From contig WRMB01000001.1 in NCBI GenBank assembly GCA_009777345.1, positions 59,050 to 123,049 on the forward strand: a DNA stretch of 64,000 nt. The letters are read 5' to 3'. Numbering within the stretch: the first letter of the stretch is position 1; each line of letters begins with the position of its first letter. The position numbers and the translations under genes were made by a program. Under the pieces are notes generated by a model. The model did no database searches. It saw nothing but the letters and a program-made list of their open reading frames with translations, and had not been told where the DNA came from. Shown here piece by piece: positions 44,184-53,563 of the stretch. Source of the DNA: Micrococcales bacterium. Lineage in GTDB: Bacteria > Actinomycetota > Actinomycetes > Actinomycetales > Cellulomonadaceae.

Positions 44184-44247
44184 CGGTCGTTCATTGATCA
44201 CAAAGTCGTTCATCCGGATGAACGACTTTGTGATCAATGAACGACCG
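44184..44247. repeat. 64-nt perfect palindrome (type B) between convergent genes
   Basis: Arms of 32 bases starting CGGTCGTTCATTGATCACAA meet with no spacer at TCCGGA. It fills the gap between the membrane protein and the end of the convergent double ABC ATPase. It matches the type-B copy at 15893 apart from a few bases. Confidence 0.97.
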
Positions 44248-44248
44248 T

Positions 44249-46039
44249 TCAGGCGCGGGCGGCCATGACCTCGTCGAGGGTGGCGGGGACGGTGGTGGTC
44301 TGGGCTTCGACACCGGCCGCGGTCAGGGCGGCGCGGACGTCGGACTCGCCGGTGGCGGCGACCCGGACCGCGGTGCCGTCGAGCACGACCGGTAGACCCG
44401 CGTCGGCCAGGGCGGTGAAGGCGTCGGTCCAGGCGGTGGCGCGTACCTGGACGGCGCGGGTGTCACCCACGAGCGCGGCCTGCGAACCGGCGGCGACGAC
44501 CCGTCCGGTGGCCATGAGCACCAGGCGGTCGCACTGCTCGGCCTCCTGCATGTAGTGCGTGGTGACCAGCACGCCGACGCCCGCTTCGGCCTGGGCGCGG
44601 ATGGTGTCCCACAGCCGGGTGCGGGCCAGCGGGTCGACGCCGGAGGTCGGCTCGTCGAGCACCAGCAGGTCGGGGTCATGACCCAGGGCAGCGGTGAAGG
44701 CGAGGCGTCGTTGACGGCCCAACCCGATCGACCGGACGGTCCGGTCGGCCAGGTCGTCCAGCCCTGGGGGCAGCGGCGGCACGGGGGAGCCGTAGCAACG
44801 GGCCACGAACTCCAGGTTCTGCGCCACGGTCAGATCGGCATACAGTCCCAGGCTCTGCGGGACGTACCCGATACGGCGCCGGACGTCCCGGGACGGGGCC
44901 GCGCCCAGAGCAGTGATCTGGCCGGAATCGACGGGCAACAACCCCAGCAGCAGCCGCAGCAATGTCGTCTTGCCCGCGCCGTTGGCGCCGACCAGCCCGA
45001 CGATCTCGCCCGCCGCAACGTCCAGGTCCACCTCGTCCACAGCGACCACATCGCCGAACCGACGGCTCACGCCGCGTATCCGGACCAGCTCGTCGCCGAC
45101 GGTATGCCGACGTTCGAGACTTTTGTCGTCGATTCGAGAGTTAAACTCTCGAATCGACGACAAAAGTCTCGAACGAGGGCGCGGTCCGACGGCGTCCCCG
45201 TCTTGGTCCTGCGCCAACGACGCCGCGATAGCGGCGTCCTCCAGGTCCAGCGTTACCGGCTGGGTACCGGGAGGGTCTATGGGCTTGGCTGGGGCGAGCC
45301 AGGCGTGACGTTCGTGGCCGCGACGCCAGACGGGCAGGTCATCAGGCAGGTCGGCGTCCTCGTCCAGCCGCACGACCGTGCCGGGGGTGCCACGGCGCAC
45401 CGCGTCGGGGGTGCCGACCAGCAGGGGACGGCCCCCCGCCAGCACCAGGACCTGCGCGGCCCGTTCGGCCTCGTCCAGGTAGGTGGTGGACAGCACGACA
45501 GCGGCACCGTCGGCGGCGGTGCGCGAGATCAGCCGCCACAGCTCGGCCCGGCTCACCGGGTCCACCCCGGTGGTCGGTTCGTCGAGCACCAGCAGGTCCG
45601 GGCGGTGCAGGGTGGCCAGGCCGAACGCCAGCTTCTGGCGCATCCCGCCGGACAGCTGACCGCCCAACCGGTCCCGGGCCGGGCCCAGCCCGGTTACCTC
45701 CAGCAGCTCGGTGCGACGCTGGGCCAGCAGCGCACCGCCCAACCCGTACGCGGCGGCGACGAAGTCGACGTTCTGGTCCACGGTCAGGTCGCGCCACACC
45801 CCGGCGGCCGTGGGCATGAACCCGGTGCGTCGCCGGTCCGGCGCGTCGACCTGCCCGGCGGTGGGTCGTAGCCCGCCGACCAGGGCCCGCAGCAGCGTCG
45901 TCTTGCCCGCCCCGTCGCCGCCGACGACGGCGACCACCTGCCCGGGTGCGGCGGTCAGGTCCACCCCGTCCAGCGCGGTGGTCGCGCCGTAGCGCACGAC
46001 CAGACCCCGCACGCCCCACGTCGTCACGGTCGAGGTCAT
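44249..46039 (-). CDS. Double ABC ATPase (RbbA-like arrangement) with palindrome insertion in the linker
   Basis: The 596-residue protein holds two ABC domains. First: GGDGAGKTTLL (40-50), LSGGMRQKLA, LLVLDEPTTGVDP. Second: GANGAGKTTLL (about 347), LLVLDEPTSGVDP, but at the signature position SIGLGRQRRLA replaces LSGGQ. The linker near residues 289-310 (RLLSSIREFNSRIDDKSLE) is encoded by the type-A palindrome. ATG 46039 overlaps the permease stop (ATGA). RbbA/YhiH-type transporters also pair two ATPase domains with an ABC-2 permease, as here; substrate unknown. The core architecture is sound; the palindrome insertion and the degenerate second signature are the oddities. Confidence 0.88.
   Translation of the reverse strand: MTSTVTTWGVRGLVVRYGATTALDGVDLTAAPGQVVAVVGGDGAGKTTLLRALVGGLRPTAGQVDAPDRRRTGFMPTAAGVWRDLTVDQNVDFVAAAYGLGGALLAQRRTELLEVTGLGPARDRLGGQLSGGMRQKLAFGLATLHRPDLLVLDEPTTGVDPVSRAELWRLISRTAADGAAVVLSTTYLDEAERAAQVLVLAGGRPLLVGTPDAVRRGTPGTVVRLDEDADLPDDLPVWRRGHERHAWLAPAKPIDPPGTQPVTLDLEDAAIAASLAQDQDGDAVGPRPRSRLLSSIREFNSRIDDKSLERRHTVGDELVRIRGVSRRFGDVVAVDEVDLDVAAGEIVGLVGANGAGKTTLLRLLLGLLPVDSGQITALGAAPSRDVRRRIGYVPQSLGLYADLTVAQNLEFVARCYGSPVPPLPPGLDDLADRTVRSIGLGRQRRLAFTAALGHDPDLLVLDEPTSGVDPLARTRLWDTIRAQAEAGVGVLVTTHYMQEAEQCDRLVLMATGRVVAAGSQAALVGDTRAVQVRATAWTDAFTALADAGLPVVLDGTAVRVAATGESDVRAALTAAGVEAQTTTVPATLDEVMAARA
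45111..45175. repeat. 65-nt perfect palindrome (type A) inside the double ABC ATPase
   Basis: Arms of 32 bases beginning CGTTCGAGACTTTTGTCGTC around one central A (45143). Translated in frame between the two ATPase domains. Nearly the same sequence as 14608-14670, differing mainly at the CGCCG/CGTCG position. Confidence 0.97.
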
Positions 46040-47067
46040 GACCCGCCCCCGGCCAGGGTGCGCCGGAAGCGCAGCACGGACACGGTGACCACCACCACAG
46101 CCATACCGGCCAGCACGGTGAACGGCAGCCACAACGACGCCAGCGGTGCCCCGCGCAGCATCACCCCCTGGCTGATCTGCACGAAGTAGGTCAGCGGCAG
46201 GCAGTACCCGATCCAGCGGACGCCCGCCGCCATGGCCGTCAGGGGGAAGATGAACCCGGACAGCAGCACCTGCGGCAGCATGATCATGATCGAACCCTGG
46301 ATGGCCTGCGCCTGGGTCTGCGACACCGTGGAGATGAGCACGCCCAGCCCCAGCACCACGAACAGGAACAGCAGCGCGCCCAGGGCGAACACGGCCACGT
46401 TCCCGACGAACGGCACCCCGAAGATCACCACACCGAGCCCGGTGATGATCGCCATGTCCACCGCCCCGAGCACGAAGTACGGTGCGATCTTGCCGATGAT
46501 CACGTCGATGGGCCGCAACGGCATGACCGCGAGCTGTTCCATCGTCCCGGCGGCGCGCTCCCGGACCAGGCCGATACTGGTGACGATCGTCCCGACGAAG
46601 GCCAGCACCAGCCCGACCAGGGCGGGCACCATCACCCACGACGTCTTCAGGTCCGGGTTGTACAGCACTTCGACCTGTACCTGGTTACCCAGCCGACCGA
46701 GCGCCGCACTGGCCGCGGTAGCCGCGAACAGGGCCGACCCGTCCAGGTAGACCGTCGTCGGGGTGGTGTTGGTGTCGACCACGACATCGGCGACGTTGTC
46801 ACGCACCAGGTCCCGGGCGTCGGCGCTGGTGCCGTCCGGGTCAGTGCGGACCACGTCGAACAGGTCAGCGGGCGGCATCCCTGGTGCCCCGGCCTCGACG
46901 GCGGCGCGGACCGCGTCGGCCTCAGGTCCGACCACTGCGGTCGTCAGGTTCTCGACCTTGAAATTGGCCGCGTAGCCGAAGACGACCAGCAGCAGCACTG
47001 GCATCACCACGAGCATCGCGACGGTCCGACGGTCCCGCCGCAGCTCGTGGAACTCCTTGAGGATCAT
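46036..47067 (-). CDS. ABC-2 type permease (YhhJ/NatB-like)
   Basis: The 343-residue permease has one N-terminal helix (RTVAMLVVMPVLLLVVFGYA), a large extracytoplasmic domain, then five C-terminal helices with MEQLAVMPLRPIDVIIGKI and LPLTYFVQISQGVMLRG, as in the YhhJ family. ATG 47067 was chosen with GGAAG upstream; 47100 is a longer alternative. The ATPase follows with a four-base overlap. Together they form an exporter of unknown substrate. Confidence 0.9.
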   Translation of the reverse strand: MILKEFHELRRDRRTVAMLVVMPVLLLVVFGYAANFKVENLTTAVVGPEADAVRAAVEAGAPGMPPADLFDVVRTDPDGTSADARDLVRDNVADVVVDTNTTPTTVYLDGSALFAATAASAALGRLGNQVQVEVLYNPDLKTSWVMVPALVGLVLAFVGTIVTSIGLVRERAAGTMEQLAVMPLRPIDVIIGKIAPYFVLGAVDMAIITGLGVVIFGVPFVGNVAVFALGALLFLFVVLGLGVLISTVSQTQAQAIQGSIMIMLPQVLLSGFIFPLTAMAAGVRWIGYCLPLTYFVQISQGVMLRGAPLASLWLPFTVLAGMAVVVVTVSVLRFRRTLAGGGS

Positions 47068-47295
47068 GGCGCGCACTTCCCGCTCCTTCCGTTGGGGCAC
47101 AACCTACCCGCTGGCGGCCGGGAGCGGCGGGGACCTGGGCAGCGAGCGGGTCGCAGGCCAGTGCAGCGGTGTCTGTCGCAGGATCGATACGCGGTGTCGC
47201 AGGATTGAGACGTTGATCTGGTGATAACTGTCAATGCGGTCGCGTAGTGTGGTGCGGGGTGACAGATGTCCACTATATAGCGGAGACAAGGGTAG

Positions 47296-48345
47296 ATGAT
47301 GATGCGGAACGACCTACCCCCTCTGCCGCGCATGCACGTCCCCAGCGAGGTGGCCCGCCCCTCGGCCACATATGTCGGAGGCGGCGAGCGGTGGACGGTG
47401 AGACGATCGCCAGCTAAGACTCTGATCATCCTCGGTGTCGTCTTCGGGTTGCTGGCGCTGTCGCCAATCGGCATGTTTGTTGCTGTGCAGATCTGGGACA
47501 GTCTGAACACCCAGCGTGTCGATGGTGGACAGCCCGTTGACTTGAAAGCAGAGAGCTATCTGGTCACCGAGGTTGACTCTTACCGGGCCCAGCAGGGCCT
47601 GGGAGACTGCACGGTCACCGGTCCTGAAGACGCCGACTACGAACTCATCTACGGGCAGGGAGGCGTCTTGGGGAGTTTTAGATATGGCGAATACACGTTC
47701 ATAACAGATACGCCGGGGCAGTATGTCTTCGAGTGCGTTGACCAGCAGGGAGGCTGGCGGGACGCGTCGTTCAGCCTCACCCTGGACGAAACGTCCATGG
47801 TGGTGTTTTTTATCGCATTCCTTGCGTTTCCCGTGTTGTTATTGTTCGGCCCGGCAGCTCTCGCGACTCTGATACCCGGTCTGGTCGTGTGGTCCAGGGA
47901 CAGGCGGCTCCACGCTGCAGCCGTTCCCTGGTCGCACGTCCCACCCGATCCCGCTGGCCACGGGCAACCAGCGGCCGGTAGGGTGCTCACCGACGTCACA
48001 GATGTTGCGCGTCCTGCTCTGGGAGGGTCGTACGTCAAAGCTGACCCTGAGAGCGTTGCCCTTCCACATTACTGCTCCCGCCCCCCGCCCTACCCCCCGC
48101 CCTACCCAGCGCCCTACCCATCCCGTTCGGCGTGGGGAAAAATGGCTGTCGCGTCGGTGATCGTCGGGATCGTCGCGGCGTTCCCGCAGGGGGTTTTCTT
48201 GCCCGCTGCGACCGGGGGTCTCGTCCTGGGCGTTATCGCGCTCACCGCGGACGACAAGAAGCCAGTTGTCACGGGCACAGCGATCCTCGGCGTGGTCATC
48301 AACGCGTCTGTCCTGATTTTCCGAGCTGCTTCCCTCGTACTGTGA
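47296..48345 (+). CDS. Membrane protein, paralogue of 43537-44163 with DUF4190-like end
   Basis: A 349-residue protein in which the first 210 residues repeat the layout of the 43537 gene (KTLIILGVVFGLLAL; LGDCTVTGPEDADYE; YGEYTFITDTPGQYVFEC; ALATLIPGLVVWSR). A Pro/Tyr-rich linker (PPPYPPPYPAPYP) leads to a C-terminal pair of helices like DUF4190 (GKMAVASVIVGIVAAFPQG, VVTGTAILGVVINASV). Base composition is lower in G+C than the flanks. GAGACAAGGG (47282-47291) is the ribosome site; three ATGs in a row mark the start. Confidence 0.7.
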   Translation: MMMRNDLPPLPRMHVPSEVARPSATYVGGGERWTVRRSPAKTLIILGVVFGLLALSPIGMFVAVQIWDSLNTQRVDGGQPVDLKAESYLVTEVDSYRAQQGLGDCTVTGPEDADYELIYGQGGVLGSFRYGEYTFITDTPGQYVFECVDQQGGWRDASFSLTLDETSMVVFFIAFLAFPVLLLFGPAALATLIPGLVVWSRDRRLHAAAVPWSHVPPDPAGHGQPAAGRVLTDVTDVARPALGGSYVKADPESVALPHYCSRPPPYPPPYPAPYPSRSAWGKMAVASVIVGIVAAFPQGVFLPAATGGLVLGVIALTADDKKPVVTGTAILGVVINASVLIFRAASLVL

Positions 48346-48378
48346 CTGGTTTGAGCTCGGACACCGCCGATCAGGTAG

Positions 48379-51300
48379 TCAGTGCTGCGTCGCCAGGCGC
48401 GGGACCGTCTCGTCGGCGGGCGGTGCCGACGGGGTGTCGGCCACCAGGTGGGCGGTGGCGATCATCAGCTTGATCCGGTTGAGCTGGTTGACCTGGGAGG
48501 CGCCTGGGTCGTAGTCGATGGCGACGAGGTTGGCGCCGGGGTGCTGGCGGCGGATCTCGGCGAACATGCCCTTGCCGACGACGTGGTTGGGCAGGCAGGC
48601 GAACGGCTGCACGCAGGCCACGTTGGGGACGCCCAGGTCGATGAGCTCCAGCACCTCGGCCGCCAGCAGCCAGCCCTCTCCGGCCTGGTTGCCCAGGGAG
48701 GTCACCGACTGGGCCCGTTCGGCCAGGTGCGTGGGGTGGGCCGGGACGGCGAACTTGGGTTCGGGATGCTGGGCGTTGGCCCGGACCAAGGCCCGACGCA
48801 CCGGGCGGCGCAGGCCCTCCAGGTAGCGGGCGACGAGCTGCTTGGTCCGCAACCAGCGCTCGGTGCCGAGGTTGTCCCGGTTCCACTGGGCCTGGTACAG
48901 ACCCATCACGAGGAAGTCGAACAGACCCGGCAGCACCGCCTCGCAGCCTTCGGCCTCGATCACGGCGACCACGTCGTTGTTAGCGTCGGGGTGGAACTTC
49001 ACCAGGACCTCCCCGACGATCCCGACCCGGGGGCGTCTTGACACATCGCGCAGGGGCAGGGCGTCGAATTCTTCGACCATGGCCTGCACCAGCCTGGTGT
49101 ACCGCACCCGGCCGCTGGTAAAGGTCTGCGACCGACCGGTCTGGACCCATTCGCGGCATACCTGGTCCCAGCGGTCGTAGAGCCGCCCAGCACTGCCGGT
49201 CTCGGCCTCGTACGGCCGCACCCGCAGCAGCAGGGACTGCAGCAGATCGCCCAGGACGATAGCCCGCACCGCATCGCGCAGCAGCGCCGGCGTCAGCGAG
49301 AACCCCGGGTTGGACTCGATATTCGACGTGGAGATCGCCAGCACCGGCACCTGGCCGAACCCGGCGTCGCGCAGAGCCTTGCGCAGCAGGCCGGTGTAGT
49401 TCGTCGCCCGGCACATCCCGCCGGTCTGGGTGATGAGCACCGAGGTGCGCTCCGGGTCTTCGGCACCGCTGACGAAAGCGTTGACCAGCTGGCCGACGAC
49501 CATGATCGCCGGGTAGCAGACATCGTTGTTCACCGTCGTCAGCCCGGCCTCGACGTCGTCGTTCGAGACGTGCCGCAGGACCTTCACCCGGTACCCGTGC
49601 TTGCGCAGCACCGGTTCGACGATGGAGAGCTGCACCGGTGCCATCTGCGGGGCGATGATGGTGTGGGTCGCCTTCATCTCCTTGGTGAACACCGTTCGTC
49701 CAGCGGCCGGGCGTTCGGCGGCCGGGCGTTCGGCAACCTGGTCTTCGACGTTGGTCGGTGCGGGCATCGTCGGCATCCCGAGGAACGTCGCGCGTTCGTC
49801 GGCGGCCGCCGCCAGGGAGCGCAGCCGGATCCGGGCCGCCCCCAGGGACGAGATCTCGTCGATCTTCAGCAGCGTGTGGACGCCGTCGCGTGCCGCCAGG
49901 ATCTCCGCGACCTGATCGGACGTGACCGCGTCCAGGCCGCAGCCGAAGCTGTTCAGCTGGACCAGCTCCAGGTCCGGGTCGGCGGCGACGACGGCCGCCG
50001 CCTCGTACAGCCGGGTGTGGTACGCCCACTGGTCGCGTACCCGCAGCGGCCGTTCCAGCACCGAGGCGGACTCGTCGACGACCGAGTCCTCGGTGAACAC
50101 GGCCATGCCCAGGGTGTTGACCAGCTCGGGGATGCCGTGGTGCACCTCCGGGTCCACGTGGTACGGCCGACCGGCCAGCACGATGCCGCGCACCCCGCGA
50201 CGACGGCACTCCTCGCGCGCCTGGCGGGCCCGGGCCCGGATATCGGCCCGGCAGCGGGCGTCCTCGGCGTAGCCGGCCTCGACGGCGGCGGTGGCCTCGT
50301 CCAGGGTGACGTCCCAGTCGGCGAACACCTCGGTGAGCCGTCGGGCCAGCGTCACCGGATCGGCCAGGTTCAGGTACGGGTACAGCAAGCGCACCCCGTC
50401 GGCCCGGGCTCCCTCCAGGTTGGTAGCGATCACCTGCGGGTAGAAGGCGACGACCGGGCAGTTGTAGTTCCGGTCCGAGGCGGTCACCAGCTGCTGCTCG
50501 AACTGCACCGCCGGGTAGAAGATCGTCCGCACGCCTTTGGCCAGCAGCGCCTCCACATGTCCGTGCACCAGCTTGGCCGGGTAGCAGACGTTCTCCGACG
50601 CGATGGAGTCCATCCCGCGTTCGAACAGCTCGTGGCTGGACCGGGGGGAGATCATGACCCGGAACTTCAGCGCGGTGAGCACGGTGAACCAGAACGGGTA
50701 GTTCTCGTACATGTTCAGCGCCCGGGGTATGCCGATATCGCCCCGGGTGGCTTTAGCGGCGGTGAGCCTGCGGTAGGCGAACAGACGCTTGTACGTGTCG
50801 TCGTACAGGTTGGGCAGGTCGGACTTCTCCCGGGTGGGGTCGGCGCCGCGGTCGCAGCGGTTGCCCGAGACGTGGCGCTCGCCGTCACCGAATACCGACA
50901 CGGTGCACTGGCAGTGGTTCTGGCACAGCTGGCACTGGCTCATCTGGGTGTCGACCGTGACCTGCCGCAGCTGCGGCACGGTGAGCAGGGCGGAGGGCCG
51001 GCCGGGGACGAACCGGGCCTTGGCGGTCAACGCCGCGCCGTAGGCCCCCATCAGCCCGGCGATATCCGGCCGCACCACGTCCCGGCCGGTCAGCAGCTCG
51101 AACGCCCGCAGCACCGCGTCGTTGAGGAAGGTCCCGCCCTGCACCACGACGATACCGCCCAGCTGGTCGGCGTTCCGTAGCCGGACCACCTTGTACAGCG
51201 CGTTGCGGACCACCGCGTAGGACAGCCCCGCGGCGATATCACCGACCGACGCCCCCTCTTTCTGCGCCTGTTTCACCGACGAGTTCATGAACACAGTGCA

Positions 51301-52740
51301 GCGCGAGCCGAGGTCCACCGGGGCGTCGGCGGTCAGGGCCGCGGCAGTGAACTCTTCGATGCTCAGGCCCAGGGACTCGGCGAAGGTCTGCAGGAACGAC
51401 CCGCAGCCGGACGAGCAGGCCTCGTTCACCGCGATGGAGTCGATGACGCCGTCGTGCACCCGCAGGAACTTCATATCCTGCCCGCCGATATCGATCACCG
51501 AGGTCACCCCGGGGGCGATGGCGTCGGCCGCCCGGTAGTGCGCCATCGTCTCGACCTCGCCGGTGTCGATGTGCAGCGCGGCCTTGACCAGGCCCTCGCC
51601 GTACCCGGTGACACAGGTGTGCGCGATGATCGCCGCCCGGGGCAGGGCGCGGCGCACCTCGGTGACGATCCGCACCGCCGCGCCGACCGGGTCGCCCTCG
51701 TTGGACCCGTACCAGCTCCACAGCAGACGGTCGTCGGTGTCGATCAGCACGGCCTTGATGGTGGTGGACCCGGCGTCCAGGCCCAGGTAGACCGCGCCCC
51801 GGGCGTCGGCCAGGTCGGCGCGGGGGATCTGCTGGTCGCCGTGCCGGGCGACGAACCGGCTCCGGGCGTCGGCGTCGGCGAACAGCCGGGGCATCCGGTC
51901 GGACGCCGGCACCAGGTGGCGTCGTTCCAGCAGCCGGTCGGCCAGGTCTGCCAGGGTGACGGACGGGCCGGTGGCGGCCAGCGCCGCGCCCAGCGCGACG
52001 TACAGCTGGGCCCGGTCGGGGCAGACGAAGCCGGTCGCCGCCTGGCCCAGCGCGCGTTCGAAGGCCACCCGCAGCTGCGGCAGGAAGAACAGCGGACCGC
52101 CGAGCAGGACGATCCGTCCGCGCACCGGTCGGCCCTGGGCCAGCCCGGAGATGGTCTGGGTGGCCACGGCGGCGAAGATCGACGCGGCCAGGTCCTCGTG
52201 GCGGGCGCCGTCGTTGACCAGGGGCTGCAGATCGGACTTGGCGAACACCCCGCAGCGGGACGCGATGCGGTACAGGTGCAGGTGACCCGCGGCCAGGCGG
52301 TCCAGGCCTGCCGCGTCGGTCTTCAGCAGGGTGGCCATCTGGTCGATGAAGGCACCGGTGCCGCCGGCGCAGGTGCCGTTCATGCGCTGCTCGGGGGTGG
52401 GTCTGAGGTAGGTGAGCTTGGCGTCCTCGCCGCCCAGCTCGATGACCACGTCGGCGTCGGGCTGGTAGCGCTGCACCGCGGTGGTCCCGGCGATGACCTC
52501 CTGGACGAAGCCGACGTCGAGCGCGTCGGCGATGCCCAGCCCGCCCGACCCGGTGATCGCGGGCACCACCTGGGCGTCGGGGAACTGCCGGGCCAGGTCG
52601 TGGACCAGGCGGGTCAGCTCGGCGTGCACGTCGGCGTTGTGGCGTCGGTACTCCTCGCACCGAACCTGCTCGTCTTCGAGCAGGACGGCCTTGAGCGTGG
52701 TGGACCCGATGTCCAGACCGAGCCGCCAGGGCGGGCTCAT
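48379..52740 (-). CDS. Fused acyl-CoA dehydratase activase / 2-hydroxyacyl-CoA dehydratase-like protein
   Basis: The 1453-residue protein has two BcrAD/BadFG ASKHA ATPase domains (LDIGSTTLKAVLLED near residue 8; LDAGSTTIKAVLIDTDDR near 325) with the [4Fe-4S] Cys in EACSSGCGSFLQ, then a DUF2229-like part (QCQLCQNHCQC; NRCDRGADP) and a C-terminal dehydratase-like region (SENVCYPAKLVHGH; NNDVCYPAIMVVGQ; TGGMCRATNYTGLLRKAL). Such giant proteins occur in many anaerobes and actinobacteria; their substrate is not known. ATG 52740 starts the first ATPase strand; upstream extension has no similarity. No hgdA/B or acyl-CoA genes lie beside it. Confidence 0.88.
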   Translation of the reverse strand: MSPPWRLGLDIGSTTLKAVLLEDEQVRCEEYRRHNADVHAELTRLVHDLARQFPDAQVVPAITGSGGLGIADALDVGFVQEVIAGTTAVQRYQPDADVVIELGGEDAKLTYLRPTPEQRMNGTCAGGTGAFIDQMATLLKTDAAGLDRLAAGHLHLYRIASRCGVFAKSDLQPLVNDGARHEDLAASIFAAVATQTISGLAQGRPVRGRIVLLGGPLFFLPQLRVAFERALGQAATGFVCPDRAQLYVALGAALAATGPSVTLADLADRLLERRHLVPASDRMPRLFADADARSRFVARHGDQQIPRADLADARGAVYLGLDAGSTTIKAVLIDTDDRLLWSWYGSNEGDPVGAAVRIVTEVRRALPRAAIIAHTCVTGYGEGLVKAALHIDTGEVETMAHYRAADAIAPGVTSVIDIGGQDMKFLRVHDGVIDSIAVNEACSSGCGSFLQTFAESLGLSIEEFTAAALTADAPVDLGSRCTVFMNSSVKQAQKEGASVGDIAAGLSYAVVRNALYKVVRLRNADQLGGIVVVQGGTFLNDAVLRAFELLTGRDVVRPDIAGLMGAYGAALTAKARFVPGRPSALLTVPQLRQVTVDTQMSQCQLCQNHCQCTVSVFGDGERHVSGNRCDRGADPTREKSDLPNLYDDTYKRLFAYRRLTAAKATRGDIGIPRALNMYENYPFWFTVLTALKFRVMISPRSSHELFERGMDSIASENVCYPAKLVHGHVEALLAKGVRTIFYPAVQFEQQLVTASDRNYNCPVVAFYPQVIATNLEGARADGVRLLYPYLNLADPVTLARRLTEVFADWDVTLDEATAAVEAGYAEDARCRADIRARARQAREECRRRGVRGIVLAGRPYHVDPEVHHGIPELVNTLGMAVFTEDSVVDESASVLERPLRVRDQWAYHTRLYEAAAVVAADPDLELVQLNSFGCGLDAVTSDQVAEILAARDGVHTLLKIDEISSLGAARIRLRSLAAAADERATFLGMPTMPAPTNVEDQVAERPAAERPAAGRTVFTKEMKATHTIIAPQMAPVQLSIVEPVLRKHGYRVKVLRHVSNDDVEAGLTTVNNDVCYPAIMVVGQLVNAFVSGAEDPERTSVLITQTGGMCRATNYTGLLRKALRDAGFGQVPVLAISTSNIESNPGFSLTPALLRDAVRAIVLGDLLQSLLLRVRPYEAETGSAGRLYDRWDQVCREWVQTGRSQTFTSGRVRYTRLVQAMVEEFDALPLRDVSRRPRVGIVGEVLVKFHPDANNDVVAVIEAEGCEAVLPGLFDFLVMGLYQAQWNRDNLGTERWLRTKQLVARYLEGLRRPVRRALVRANAQHPEPKFAVPAHPTHLAERAQSVTSLGNQAGEGWLLAAEVLELIDLGVPNVACVQPFACLPNHVVGKGMFAEIRRQHPGANLVAIDYDPGASQVNQLNRIKLMIATAHLVADTPSAPPADETVPRLATQH

Positions 52741-52926
52741 GCGCAGGTCCCTCTCGTCGCGGGCAGTCAAGGGTCGTCTCGTCCTGGGCGCGCAGGCCCA
52801 GGACCGCAATCTACGCCAACTACGCTTCTTGGTGCTGGTCGGGGTGCCATCCAGGTGTCGTGGCGCAGGTGATGGACCCGAGGTGTTCACCAATTGGACA
52901 GCGCTGCGTGACCCCGGCCGGTTACC

Positions 52927-53499
52927 GTGGGCGACGTGAACATCTCAGATGCACGCCGCGACGCGGCCTCGTACTGGTTCGAACGGGAGGCGGGGGAGCC
53001 GACCGACGACGCGCCCACCCCGGCCGGTCCGCCCGACGCCGTCGGGCGCATGGACACGCGTGGTACCTGGGTGGAGATCATGGTCGACCAGGCGGTGCGC
53101 CGCGGCGACTTCGACGACCTGCCGCTGGCCGGTAAGCCCCTGCCCGACCTGGACTTCCGCGATCCGGACTGGTGGCTCAAAGGCAAGATCCGCAACGAGG
53201 GCCTGAGCGGTGAGGGCCTGGTGCCCGAGGCGCTGCTGCTGCGGGCCGAGGACGAACGGATGCACGACCGGCTCGACGACCTGCGCCACGAGCAGCAGGT
53301 GAGGGCCGCTCTCGCCGAGTTCAACCGGCGGATCGTCGAGGCGCGGCGCCAGCTCACCGGCGGGCCGCCCGTCGTCACACCGCTGCGCGATATCGACGCC
53401 GAGGTCGCCGTCTGGCACGAGCGTCGGGCCGCGGCCCGGTCGCTGACCCAGGTGCCCACGCAACGCCCCGGCTGGCTGGCCCGGCTGCTCGGTCGCTGA
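52927..53499 (+). CDS. DUF1992 (DnaJ-homologue C28-type) protein
   Basis: The 190-residue protein has the DUF1992 core: VEIMVDQAVRRGDFDDLPLA, GKPLPDLDFRDPDWWLKGKI, then a helical RIVEARRQL tail. Function is unknown; human DNAJC28 shares the domain. GTG 52927 and GTG 52936 are both possible. Confidence 0.88.
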   Translation: MGDVNISDARRDAASYWFEREAGEPTDDAPTPAGPPDAVGRMDTRGTWVEIMVDQAVRRGDFDDLPLAGKPLPDLDFRDPDWWLKGKIRNEGLSGEGLVPEALLLRAEDERMHDRLDDLRHEQQVRAALAEFNRRIVEARRQLTGGPPVVTPLRDIDAEVAVWHERRAAARSLTQVPTQRPGWLARLLGR

Positions 53500-53563
53500 C
53501 CCGCCGGCGCGGTGCCTGAGCTCTGGCCGCGGCCTGCTGGTAGGGCCGCGGCCTGCTCGAAGG

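Noticed and set aside
44249..46639. The ABC ATPase starting at 46639
   Set aside because: The first 200 residues are the shadow of the permease; ATG 46039 with the ATGA overlap is the real start.
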